Source: a virus. Taken from it: 41,717 bases of DNA. How positions within the stretch are numbered: position 1 is the first letter of the stretch; each line of letters begins with the position of its first letter. Of the stretch, positions 29,991 to 37,639 are shown one piece after another. Position numbers and translations under genes: made by a program. The notes below the pieces were generated by a model that made no database searches, was not told the DNA's origin, and saw only the letters and a list, made by a program, of their open reading frames with translations. The stretch is from positions 1 through 41,717 of the IMG/VR virus record IMGVR_UViG_3300036820_000036. One strand, written 5' to 3'.

Positions 29991-32411
29991 TTATGAGAAA
30001 GCCGGAGCTATCCCGCGTTCATTTGCAGTACCAGACAAAACCCATACAGTGACACATCTGCAATACCCGCCTCCGTTACATTCTGGGTTGGGTACTGTCA
30101 ATGCAGGGTCTTCAGGTTCTCTTTCTATGCCGTCATCGGCTGCCGAACAAGGATCACAAGTTGCTCCATCTAATATAGATGAATAAATACCTTTTACTTC
30201 AGGAATGTTTTCAATAGATTCTAAACCTTTTTGAGTATCATAAGATTCAGAACCTTTGCTTACTTCATGTACTTGTTCGGCTGTTCCTTTTTTTAATGCT
30301 AGAGCAGCTATTACCGCTATCGCTGCATCTTTTCTACCATCGTTAATAAGAGATGGCGCATTCATCTTTGCTTCTTTTTTGAGAGCGTTTGCAGCTATTA
30401 ATTCAGCTTTTCTTTGTAAAGATAATGGAGTATTATTTTCAGTTAGATTCTGTTGTTCAACTTCTCTAACTACTTCATTAGTTATATGCTGAGAAGCTAT
30501 CCTAGCGCGCTTCTTAGTTTTAATAATTCCTGCTCTATATTCTTTTTCTTTTTTCTGATCTTCTGAAAGTTCTTCATCATTATCTATTACAGGAGATTCA
30601 TTCCTAAGACTATGCTGCTTTTTAAACTCATCTAAAGAAGTCGCGTAACCTATATTGTATAGCCTTTCCATATCCGACGTAATCGACTTAGTTAAGTCTG
30701 CCGGGGGAAGTAGTTTCATATCGCGCCCAATTTGCGCCCGTGTAGCTGCCTGTATCGCTAGCTGCGTGGCAGCAGGCGCAGCGGCTTTAATCAGGTTTTC
30801 GCTAGCTCCGTCTAGGGCTTCCTTTAAACGGCCCTGTTCTATAAGTTCCTCATACCATTTAATTTCTTCCCCCAATGTTGGAGAATCAAGAGAAACATTT
30901 TTAGTTACTTTATTTTCGTCGCCTTCTTCTTGATAAGTACCAGGACTTACAGATTCTTTGGCAGGCGCTCCACCCTTTTTATTTTTATAAGGTTTATTTC
31001 CTTTATTGCCAATAGTTTCTGTTTCAACTTCATATTTAGAGGGAAGAATTAAAGTTTCTTGTTTTTCAGAAGTTTCAAGAGCAGTGGCGGGATCATGCGG
31101 CGGAAGGTTTGCTTTTTCTCTTAGATATCTTTCGAGCTTTTTATCTGGAGTAATAAGACCTTCTTTAGCAAGTTTAGATACATATTCTGCAATTTCAGAA
31201 ATAGAAGATTGATCTTTAATGCTCATCGTAAGGGATGGCGGACCTTCCAAACCTTTTATATTATGATAAGCAATCTTTTCAATTAATTCATCTAAAGGAT
31301 TTTTAACAGGAATAGCTAAACCTGCAACAGCAGTTAAAAATGGGTCCTCTTGAACATCGGCAGTTGCTCTAGCGCCGACATTATGATGCCCAAGCTCTAG
31401 GAAGTCAGCTAAAAACCCACTAGCTATATTCTGAGATTGTAATTCAATTGATTCCTTAACAGATTTCCCTGAAGATGAATCAAATTGAATAACATCTACT
31501 AGCCATCCAATGTTTTCATCTTTTACAGTTCCTGATTTGGGACCAGGCATCATTATATAAGAGACAGGATTAGTGTGAGCATTCGCTACAACAGTCTCAA
31601 CTTCCATTTTTGTCTCATCGTCTGCATTTTGCGCAGGGTAAATAATAGGAAAGCCGACTGCTTTTCTTTCCTCACCAACTGCATCGATTCTTTCAAACCT
31701 TGTCTTCATATACCAATGTATATAACAATGGCGTAAAAGAGAAGTGCCTATCCAGTTATTACCTTCAGGCTGCAATCTATAATGTATTAAAGAATTAGCA
31801 GGGATGAATACTTGGCCTTTTTGTGGAAGAAACTGCGTAACACCAGTCAAATAGCCAAATTCATCTTCAAAGAATTTCCAAATAGTTTTAGGAAGTCTAA
31901 GATCGAGCTTTCTAGGAACTACTACTTCTTTGCCTTTAAACTTTGCAGATGTCCATATTTCCTCGAAATCAATATATCCAGACCTCATAAGTAAAGGTCC
32001 AACTTCTTCTAAATGACCAAGAAAGTTTGGTTTCATAAAGTTCCATAAAGCCCATTTACATAAATCGGCTGCTTCTTTATCCTTGGTTGTAGCCTGATCC
32101 CCTCCCCAAGGTTGAATGCCCCAAGATGCAGTTTGTATAGGACTCCACGCTGCAAGCATATTTCTCTTTACATCTGCATCTGTTCTCCACATTTCATCAA
32201 AGACTTTTAATCCTTGAAGTCCTGTAAGAAGCGGATTTGTCTCATCCCAAGAGATGAAGCCACCCATAGAGACACGGCCAGATTCACCGCGCCGCTTTTG
32301 CTCTGGAGGCTCTGTGGCCGGATCAGGCGCAGGGGGAGTTCTACCCAAATCGCCTTCTAACTCGGGTGGAGTACCTGCGCCGCCGAAATATCCTTCGTTT
32401 TCAATTGGCAT
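29991..32411 (-). CDS. Portal protein (Mu gp29-like) fused to MuF domain, 806 aa
   Basis: Residues about 40 to 450 form a DUF935/Mu gp29-like portal: FDEMWRTDADVKRNMLAAWS, IQTASWGIQPWG, LIHYRLQPEGNNWIGTSLLR, and ASGFLADFLELGHHNVGARA. A helical linker leads to a MuF-type minor head domain at the C-terminus, with DGATCDPCSAADDG and a final Y-C-R-C-V-T-V that binds metal. In Mu these are separate genes (29 and 30); here they are one chain. The portal forms the DNA entry ring, and MuF may be carried inside the head. The ATG overlaps the upstream gene by 11 bases. Confidence 0.88.
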   Translation of the reverse strand: MPIENEGYFGGAGTPPELEGDLGRTPPAPDPATEPPEQKRRGESGRVSMGGFISWDETNPLLTGLQGLKVFDEMWRTDADVKRNMLAAWSPIQTASWGIQPWGGDQATTKDKEAADLCKWALWNFMKPNFLGHLEEVGPLLMRSGYIDFEEIWTSAKFKGKEVVVPRKLDLRLPKTIWKFFEDEFGYLTGVTQFLPQKGQVFIPANSLIHYRLQPEGNNWIGTSLLRHCYIHWYMKTRFERIDAVGEERKAVGFPIIYPAQNADDETKMEVETVVANAHTNPVSYIMMPGPKSGTVKDENIGWLVDVIQFDSSSGKSVKESIELQSQNIASGFLADFLELGHHNVGARATADVQEDPFLTAVAGLAIPVKNPLDELIEKIAYHNIKGLEGPPSLTMSIKDQSSISEIAEYVSKLAKEGLITPDKKLERYLREKANLPPHDPATALETSEKQETLILPSKYEVETETIGNKGNKPYKNKKGGAPAKESVSPGTYQEEGDENKVTKNVSLDSPTLGEEIKWYEELIEQGRLKEALDGASENLIKAAAPAATQLAIQAATRAQIGRDMKLLPPADLTKSITSDMERLYNIGYATSLDEFKKQHSLRNESPVIDNDEELSEDQKKEKEYRAGIIKTKKRARIASQHITNEVVREVEQQNLTENNTPLSLQRKAELIAANALKKEAKMNAPSLINDGRKDAAIAVIAALALKKGTAEQVHEVSKGSESYDTQKGLESIENIPEVKGIYSSILDGATCDPCSAADDGIEREPEDPALTVPNPECNGGGYCRCVTVWVLSGTANERGIAPAFS

Positions 32412-32619
32412 CTAAATAATTACCTTCAGGCCACACTTGTTCAAATTGATATTGAGTCATCTTCGGAGAAAATATGTGTTTGCAGGTTCTGCATATAATA
32501 ACTATATTCAAAAAACTTCTATATCTATCAACACTTTGTAAGAATGAATAGTCATACCCAGGATGAAATCTTTTATCTCTTGGACATTTAATTTCATTGC
32601 CCTGGATAAGACTATTCAT
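32401..32619 (-). CDS. Small zinc-ribbon-like protein, 72 aa
   Basis: A 72-residue protein with C-P-R-D near the start and C-R-T-C-K-H-I-F in the middle, consistent with a small zinc site. An aromatic stretch (FHPGYDYSFLQSVDRYRSFL) lies between. It ends inside the portal gene start. Encoded between the Pro-rich gene and the portal, it may act in head assembly, but no family is recognised. Confidence 0.6.
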   Translation of the reverse strand: MNSLIQGNEIKCPRDKRFHPGYDYSFLQSVDRYRSFLNIVIICRTCKHIFSPKMTQYQFEQVWPEGNYLDAN

Positions 32620-32624
32620 AGTGC

Positions 32625-33020
32625 TTAGGAAGTATAAACCTTAATGCCAACAATCTGAGAGATTGCAACTCTCACGGTATAAGAACTATTATGCTTTCTA
32701 CTGAAGAAAGAGTTATCAGGATCAGTATTCTCTATAGTAAGCCAAGAATGAGCATTAGATTCAAATTCTTCATTTACCTGCGTAGCATTAGTGCAGGGAA
32801 TCTCAAACCCACCATCTAAAAGAACCTCGCCTAGTGAAGGCTCTATTACCGGGGGAAGAGGTTCAGGCTCAACCGGCGCAATTTCCGCTGGAGATTCGAC
32901 AACCGGCGTAGGTTCGACCACAGGCGCAGGCGGCGCGGGAGTCGGTTCAATAACAGGAGAAGGAGTAACAGGAACTTCAACTGCTCCCGGTACTGTCGTG
33001 CTGCCCTCTTGAGTTGCCAT
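32625..33020 (-). CDS. Pro-rich protein with C-terminal globular domain, 131 aa
   Basis: The first half is an extended Pro/Val/Glu-rich stalk (PVTPSPVIEPTPAPPAPVVE and onward), and the second half (DGGFEIPCTNATQVNEEFES, then SYTVRVAISQIVGIKVYTS) is a small beta domain. The architecture suits a spacer holding a domain away from a surface, as in some capsid-associated proteins. AAGGGA lies ten bases ahead of the ATG. A tetrapeptide frame (ATG AAG GGA TAT TAG) sits just upstream. Confidence 0.6.
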   Translation of the reverse strand: MATQEGSTTVPGAVEVPVTPSPVIEPTPAPPAPVVEPTPVVESPAEIAPVEPEPLPPVIEPSLGEVLLDGGFEIPCTNATQVNEEFESNAHSWLTIENTDPDNSFFSRKHNSSYTVRVAISQIVGIKVYTS

Positions 33021-33054
33021 TTTTCTAATATCCCTTCATTTTGACGTTTGTAAC

Positions 33055-33063
33055 TGATTATCC
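33055..33063 (-). promoter_or_regulatory. GGATAATCA junction element, copy 8
   Basis: First copy in the late cluster by transcription order. It lies 34 bases before the ATG of the 32,625 gene and 15 bases before a tetrapeptide frame, so its spacing differs from most copies. Confidence 0.5.
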
Positions 33064-33114
33064 CTGCTGATGCAGACCCATAGCCTTTATAGAGGAAATC
33101 TCAAAATATATATT

Positions 33115-33270
33115 TTAGTTCATTGAAATAATATAATGCTCATAAATATCATAAAGAATGATTCCCCTATTAGGCCACTTATCCTCTAGGTCTGTCTCCC
33201 ACATAAGCTCCATGATAATACATACAATATCAATTGGATGCAGAAGATTGGGATTTATATAAACTTTCAT
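33115..33270 (-). CDS. Hypothetical protein, 51 aa
   Basis: A 51-residue frame (MKVYINPNLLHPIDIVCIIM...) that explains part of the 355-base gap between the terminase and the 32,625 gene. Only a weak ribosome site (AAAGA) is seen. The product is amphipathic, with an acidic middle (MWETDLEDKWPNRG) and a Tyr/Ile-rich end. The flanking bases (33,271 to 33,375) are AT-rich and hold a lone TTGACA (33,356 to 33,361, leftward) without a fitting -10. Confidence 0.45.
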   Translation of the reverse strand: MKVYINPNLLHPIDIVCIIMELMWETDLEDKWPNRGIILYDIYEHYIISMN

Positions 33271-33375
33271 TCAAAAATCTTTAATAGGAAAACTATAAAT
33301 ATAATATTAGATAATATGAATAGATAGGTAGGCCAATTCGGATATACAGAAAAAGTGTCAAGAATCAAACAATGA

Positions 33376-34878
33376 TTAAGCTCGCATAGTTAGAATAGAT
33401 GACATTATAGTATTCTGCTGTTTCTGTAACTTATTAACTTTCCCTGAATTATTATTAACTCTTACCAGTTGTGCAGCATATGAAAGGGTATCTGTTTTAT
33501 CATCATGGGCACCATTGGGGAAAGATATTAACTCCTCCTGAAAGTCTGAAACAAATGATTTACCTTTAGGGAAGAACAATCTATGAGCCTCGCACAATGA
33601 GACAGCTTTAAATGCACGGGACTCCTTTTCTTCCTGCGCTCCATGATTACGTTGCAACTTCAATACAGGGTAATTCTTTTCTTGCAATGTTTGATATGGA
33701 CCTAATCCATGTCCGAATGTCTCAATCCACATTTCTATACCATTTTGTTCATCATTGCACTTCATAATAAAGTCTGGGACTCTAGACAAAGAGTAATGCT
33801 GCCACTTTGAATCTATTAGTAATAGTTTGCCATCCTTAGTAGAACCCCATGTGGATACTACTGTAAAGTCTGCCGTCTCTTTTTCAGATGCAGCTACATC
33901 AATTGTTTGAAACTTTCTTAATGATAATATTGGAATAGTAATTGATTCATCATCTATTAATAAGATTGAATCTTGATCTAAATATTTCCAGTATCTAAAG
34001 TCATCTAGTTTAAATCTGTTGCCAGCCGGGGAAGATGGACGCTGTTGATAGAGAGCATTGAAGTAATACGGTCCTACCTGATCTGGGTCTTTTTTCTTCT
34101 CTAACTCATCTATGGTGAACATCTCTGGACATAGCGCCAATCCTGCTGCTGCTCTCAGCGCGTCCGGCTGCTCAGAAATTGCAGGGAGCCGTAATACGGT
34201 CCACGGGTCAGATGAATCATCAAACGATTGTAGACGGCCTGATAAATCGTCTTCGTGCCACCGTGCCATTACAAGGCAGACCCTCGCGCCAGATTCGAGC
34301 CGAGTGCCGATTGTGCTGTTCCACCATTCCCAAGTTTTATCTCTATATACCCTTGACTGTGCTTGTTCCGCTGACTTAACAGGGTCATCAATCAAAAGTA
34401 AGTCTGCACCTTTACCAGTTACAGAACCTCCAACACCAACAGATACCATAATACCTTCGTGATCCTGTATAAGCCATTCTCTAGCTGCATTTGGAGTTGA
34501 TCTTACTTGAATACCAAATATATCATTTCCATATTCTTCAGTTATTTCTTTTGCTTTTCTTCCCCATGACTCAGCGAAAGTTTGCTCATAAGATGCAAAT
34601 ATAATCTTATCGTCTGGATTACGACCTAACCACCAACTAGGAAAGTATTTAGAGATTAGCTCACTCTTTCCATGTCTGACAGGAATCTCTACAATAAGTT
34701 TAGATATTTCAGAGTAATATAGTTTTAGAAGATATTCATTAACTTCTAAAAGGTGATCGTAAGCAATCCACTTATTACCCGATACTACATGGGCAAAACC
34801 AGCCGGGCTAGATTGAGCTATTGCGAGTGCTTGCGAGTGTTGATCTGAGTAATTTTCTTGTGTCATCATCTTTTGCAT
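33376..34878 (-). CDS. terL: Terminase large subunit, 500 aa
   Basis: DNA-packaging motor and nuclease. The N-terminal ATPase has Walker A VEIPVRHGKSE (about 64 to 73), Walker B LLLIDDP (about 160 to 166) and CLVMARWHEDDLSGRL as motif III. The C-terminal RNase H-like nuclease shows QTIDVAASEKETADFTV (first Asp) and AHDDKTDTLSYA (last Asp). Length is normal for the family. The start overlaps the small subunit gene by 71 bases; ATG at 34,878 is one of several close Met codons (MQKMMTQ). A GC-rich patch lies at 34,130 to 34,330. Confidence 0.95.
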   Translation of the reverse strand: MQKMMTQENYSDQHSQALAIAQSSPAGFAHVVSGNKWIAYDHLLEVNEYLLKLYYSEISKLIVEIPVRHGKSELISKYFPSWWLGRNPDDKIIFASYEQTFAESWGRKAKEITEEYGNDIFGIQVRSTPNAAREWLIQDHEGIMVSVGVGGSVTGKGADLLLIDDPVKSAEQAQSRVYRDKTWEWWNSTIGTRLESGARVCLVMARWHEDDLSGRLQSFDDSSDPWTVLRLPAISEQPDALRAAAGLALCPEMFTIDELEKKKDPDQVGPYYFNALYQQRPSSPAGNRFKLDDFRYWKYLDQDSILLIDDESITIPILSLRKFQTIDVAASEKETADFTVVSTWGSTKDGKLLLIDSKWQHYSLSRVPDFIMKCNDEQNGIEMWIETFGHGLGPYQTLQEKNYPVLKLQRNHGAQEEKESRAFKAVSLCEAHRLFFPKGKSFVSDFQEELISFPNGAHDDKTDTLSYAAQLVRVNNNSGKVNKLQKQQNTIMSSILTMRA

Positions 34879-35542
34879 CTAGAATGATTGATAAGTTTTC
34901 AGTTTTAGAGTGAGACTCCATAGTAACTTTTGCTTTACCTATTGTTCTATCAAAGAGAAAGTTTATAACTTTTAATCTATGCTCACTGTCTGGAATATAC
35001 TCTAGATGTGCTGAAGCTCCATGACCAACAACTAAGGCTTTGTCTGCTTGTAATCCATCTTTTAATACATTCTCAATATCAGAATACTTCTCTCTTATGA
35101 TATCTTCAACTATTTGAATTTGTTTAGGCTTTGGAGGTCTTCCTGCATTTGGTTGTGCTCCACCAAAACTAACTAAACCACGTTCATTCTCATTAGCATG
35201 TGCTAAACAAAAGTCTGAATCTCTTAATGAAAAAGCTTGACATTGTTTACCATCTTCTTTTATTTTCTTACACCATCTAGGATGTGCTACATCTTTTGTG
35301 CTACACACATCGGGAACAGTCTCAGGGTCTAATACCTCTACTACTTGTACTATTACATCTTCACCACTTCCGGCCGATTTCTGCCGAGAATCAGGCGCAG
35401 AAGGAATCTGTTCTACATTCGTTTGTTCTACAGCTTCAGCTTTTTCCATGTCGATTTCTTCCCGTTCGATACGAGCTTCATTCGAGCAGGTAAAGCAGGG
35501 TATCTTCCTATTACTATGTATAGTGCATTTAGTCATTCTCAA
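34808..35542 (-). CDS. Terminase small subunit candidate, 244 aa
   Basis: A short N-terminal zinc site (CTIHSNRKIPCFTC), an acidic linker, then a second zinc element RWCKKIKEDGKQCQAF...DFCLAHA, a type seen in phage terminase small subunits and HNH-associated proteins. The C-terminal 110 residues (PNAGRPPKPKQIQIVEDIIR and a helical bundle ending KVINFLFDRTIGKAK) look like a TerS DNA-binding and oligomerisation region. It lies directly ahead of and overlaps the large subunit gene. Confidence 0.75.
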   Translation of the reverse strand: MRMTKCTIHSNRKIPCFTCSNEARIEREEIDMEKAEAVEQTNVEQIPSAPDSRQKSAGSGEDVIVQVVEVLDPETVPDVCSTKDVAHPRWCKKIKEDGKQCQAFSLRDSDFCLAHANENERGLVSFGGAQPNAGRPPKPKQIQIVEDIIREKYSDIENVLKDGLQADKALVVGHGASAHLEYIPDSEHRLKVINFLFDRTIGKAKVTMESHSKTENLSIILDAKDDDTRKLLRSTLASTRNSSI

Positions 35543-35564
35543 CTCGCGCGATTTCCTGCCGGAT

Positions 35565-35780
35565 TTATTTTCTTTTACCCTCTAAAACAATTTCTACATT
35601 GTTATTATCAATTTGAATAATACCATCATCTAAGTCAACTAATAAAGAAGTCTTTATTTCCCACCCATCATTGTTTCTAAGCATTGCATATTCATTAATA
35701 AAACTAGTAAGTCTAAACTCTCCAAAAAGCTCAATATCTTCTGTCGGATGCTCTAATGATCTAGCTAATTTGAATCTCAT
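35565..35780 (-). CDS. Hypothetical beta-rich protein, 71 aa
   Basis: A 71-residue protein (MRFKLARSLEHPTEDIELFG) of alternating strands and acidic turns, ending IIQIDNNNVEIVLEGKRK. The pattern suggests a small beta barrel. Its ATG overlaps the stop of the upstream gene (ATGA). No family is recognised; it lies just ahead of the small terminase gene. Confidence 0.6.
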   Translation of the reverse strand: MRFKLARSLEHPTEDIELFGEFRLTSFINEYAMLRNNDGWEIKTSLLVDLDDGIIQIDNNNVEIVLEGKRK

Positions 35781-36157
35781 TCATTATCATCTTTCTTAAT
35801 TTGATTATGAATATATTCTAAAGAATGTACTCTACGTTTGCTCCACCAATGCTTCTTTTTCTTTGAATATGGATGATGCTTTTTACAAAGTTTATGAATC
35901 TCTCCAGTATCAGGATCATGGAAATGGTGCGTTCCTATTCTAATACAGCCTGGACTGTGGCAATTTAGATGTTTTAAGACATATACTAAAACCCATATCT
36001 TTAAAGCAAATTCTCCAAAGCTAGAACTCCAAAAGTTATATGCCTTTGGATTTGTCCAGAACCATGAAAGATTTTCTAACCAAGTAGGCCAAGTTAATAT
36101 ATGAATAGTAGATAAGTTATCCAAATTCATTATGCCAGTAATTAGTAAAAATCTCAT
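35777..36157 (-). CDS. Membrane protein with Cys/His zinc tail, 126 aa
   Basis: Start uncertain between ATG 36,157 and ATG 36,130 (MNLDNLSTIH); neither has a clear ribosome site. An amphipathic aromatic region (NPKAYNFWSSSFGEFALKIW) leads into one probable membrane segment, followed by a zinc-binding tail: C-H-S-P-G-C, then H-H-F-H, then C-K-K-H-H-P. The order A-Y-N-F-W-S...C-H..G-C..I-G..H..C..H-H-P is one I know from actinobacteriophage membrane proteins of unknown function, which supports the host inference. Confidence 0.7.
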   Translation of the reverse strand: MRFLLITGIMNLDNLSTIHILTWPTWLENLSWFWTNPKAYNFWSSSFGEFALKIWVLVYVLKHLNCHSPGCIRIGTHHFHDPDTGEIHKLCKKHHPYSKKKKHWWSKRRVHSLEYIHNQIKKDDNE

Positions 36158-36293
36158 CTTGTTTTGCTTTATGCTTATCTGAATGATACTTTACTTCTTC
36201 ACACTGTCCAAATTCACCTAATGATTCACAACGTTCTTCATGCCAGTGTATATCAAAGGCTTCTCGCCAATGATCTTCGCTATCGTATTCCAC
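36117..36293 (-). CDS. Small acidic Cys/His protein, 58 aa (GTG start)
   Basis: A 58-residue frame filling the gap between the 35,777 and 36,325 genes. The GTG start is the first possible after an in-frame stop. The product is acidic with H-W-H, C, C, and H-S-D-K-H residues in order, a plausible zinc site. A ribosome-like AGAAGG lies 16 bases ahead, which is long. An ATG closer to it opens only seven codons. It overlaps the next gene by 41 bases. Confidence 0.5.
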   Translation of the reverse strand: MEYDSEDHWREAFDIHWHEERCESLGEFGQCEEVKYHSDKHKAKQDEIFTNYWHNEFG

Positions 36294-36324
36294 TATTAAA
36301 CATGATTACCTTCTATTCTTTCTG

Positions 36325-36510
36325 CTAGTCATCTCCATAAGTCCATTTACGATGTTGCTCTTTTTCTCCCTCAGAATAATTACAAGCATCATACTTATTT
36401 TTAATATATCTCATTGACCATTCAATTTGCTCTTTGGCAGAATAATCTCGTTTAGGATAGTATGTAGCAGTAGAAACAAATTGAAAACCAGGACCAAATG
36501 TTTTATTCAT
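36325..36510 (-). CDS. Free-standing piece of a transglycosylase-like fold, 61 aa
   Basis: The middle, AKEQIEWSMRYIKNKYDAC, closely matches NPKEQIEWGLNYIKGRYGTP in the tape measure transglycosylase domain. Only the C-terminal part of that fold is present; the segment with the catalytic Glu is missing. It is either a remnant of a lost lysin or a small protein reusing that segment for wall binding. ATG lies two bases after the stop of the 36,513 gene. Confidence 0.6.
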   Translation of the reverse strand: MNKTFGPGFQFVSTATYYPKRDYSAKEQIEWSMRYIKNKYDACNYSEGEKEQHRKWTYGDD

Positions 36511-36512
36511 TT

Positions 36513-36677
36513 CTATATCTCTTGTTCAATATCAGCTATTTCATTTATTAAAGTATCACGCTCATCAATAGTCACCTGAAGCTCTTTTTTCAAATCAGTT
36601 TTTTCTTTTACAAGTAACTTATTTTCTCTATGAAGTTCACTGATTTCACTTTCTAATGCGCGAGCTACATTACTCAT
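36513..36677 (-). CDS. Small coiled-coil protein, 54 aa
   Basis: A 54-residue frame whose ATG lies eight bases inside the end of the DUF3102-like gene. Nearly the whole product is a heptad coiled coil: ALESEISELHRENKLLVKEK, then DLKKELQVTIDERDTLINEI. The overlap at the start and the two-base gap at the end fit the operon. Likely an oligomerising partner of a neighbour; function unknown. Confidence 0.65.
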   Translation of the reverse strand: MSNVARALESEISELHRENKLLVKEKTDLKKELQVTIDERDTLINEIADIEQEI

Positions 36678-37626
36678 TGAAAGCACCTATATTTATTTTA
36701 GATTCAGGTTTAGCTAGTACCTCTGAAAGTTCCTGAAGCGAAGTAGAAACTTTTCTTGCATTCTGTGATGCTTCATTTAATGCAATAGAAGAAGAATAAT
36801 CATTAATCTCGCCACTCTCAACTTCAGACATAAGAGAATTGATTTCTTTTAGATGATCTAAAGTAGATACCCACTTTTTCTTATCAGAAGATGAAAAACC
36901 TTTGATATCCTCAGATACAGCAGTTGAATCTACAGGAGAACTATCACTATTATTTCTTGCTCCATCAAGAATATCTTTTGCAAAGTCTTCTAATTGAAGT
37001 TGCGTGGGAGTTTTGGATACCTCGCCGGAGGGAATCTCAGGTGTTACTACCTCTACTTCTTCTATCTCTTTCTCTATTACCGGGACTTCTACCGCCGAAG
37101 TTTGCGCCGTAGATTTATACTCGCCGGTTTCTAATAATTCCTTTGCTTGGCCCTCCGTCAAATCCTTCACGGGAATAACTGGAGGCTTGTCTAATTTGGC
37201 TAAGGGCTCAGTAGGGGAATCGGTCAGGTTGTCATTTCCCGTTAATTGTGAGGCGTCCTCTGTAGACGTGGCAGGCATCTCTAGCTCGTATTCCTTTGCC
37301 TCTGGCTCCCCGTTCTCCGTCAACTGAAGCACCGCGCCTATCGTGTCCAATTCCGTCACTCCTGACGGATTAGCCTCCCAGCGACGGAAAGCGCGGCGAT
37401 ATCTTTCAGACGTGCTTATAGAAGCATTAAAGTTATCTTCAAGCCAAGTAGTAAATTCTCCATGACCGATACTAACCTTTACTCTTTCTAAATACTCTCC
37501 ACATTTTACAGCATGTTCGACCATATCTTTTCCCGATATCATGGCCTGTTCATGCTCGTGATTTACTGCAACAATCAAACTTTGAATAGACATAATAGGA
37601 ACTCTTTGTATCTCTTCTTCACTCAT
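36670..37626 (-). CDS. DUF3102-like protein with long acidic tail, 318 aa
   Basis: The start is ATG 37,626; a TTG just upstream is not needed, and AAAGG precedes it. Residues about 15 to 80 (LIVAVNHEHEQAMISGKDMV, GEYLERVKVSIGHGEFTTWL, then SISTSERYRRAFRRW) match the helical DUF3102 domain found on phages and plasmids, probably DNA-associated. The remaining 230 residues are low-complexity and acidic, with a helical end. The domain occurs alone or with KilA-type partners in other phages. A GC-rich patch lies at 37,020 to 37,390. Confidence 0.65.
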   Translation of the reverse strand: MSEEEIQRVPIMSIQSLIVAVNHEHEQAMISGKDMVEHAVKCGEYLERVKVSIGHGEFTTWLEDNFNASISTSERYRRAFRRWEANPSGVTELDTIGAVLQLTENGEPEAKEYELEMPATSTEDASQLTGNDNLTDSPTEPLAKLDKPPVIPVKDLTEGQAKELLETGEYKSTAQTSAVEVPVIEKEIEEVEVVTPEIPSGEVSKTPTQLQLEDFAKDILDGARNNSDSSPVDSTAVSEDIKGFSSSDKKKWVSTLDHLKEINSLMSEVESGEINDYSSSIALNEASQNARKVSTSLQELSEVLAKPESKINIGAFNE

Positions 37627-37639
37627 CAATCTGGCCTTT

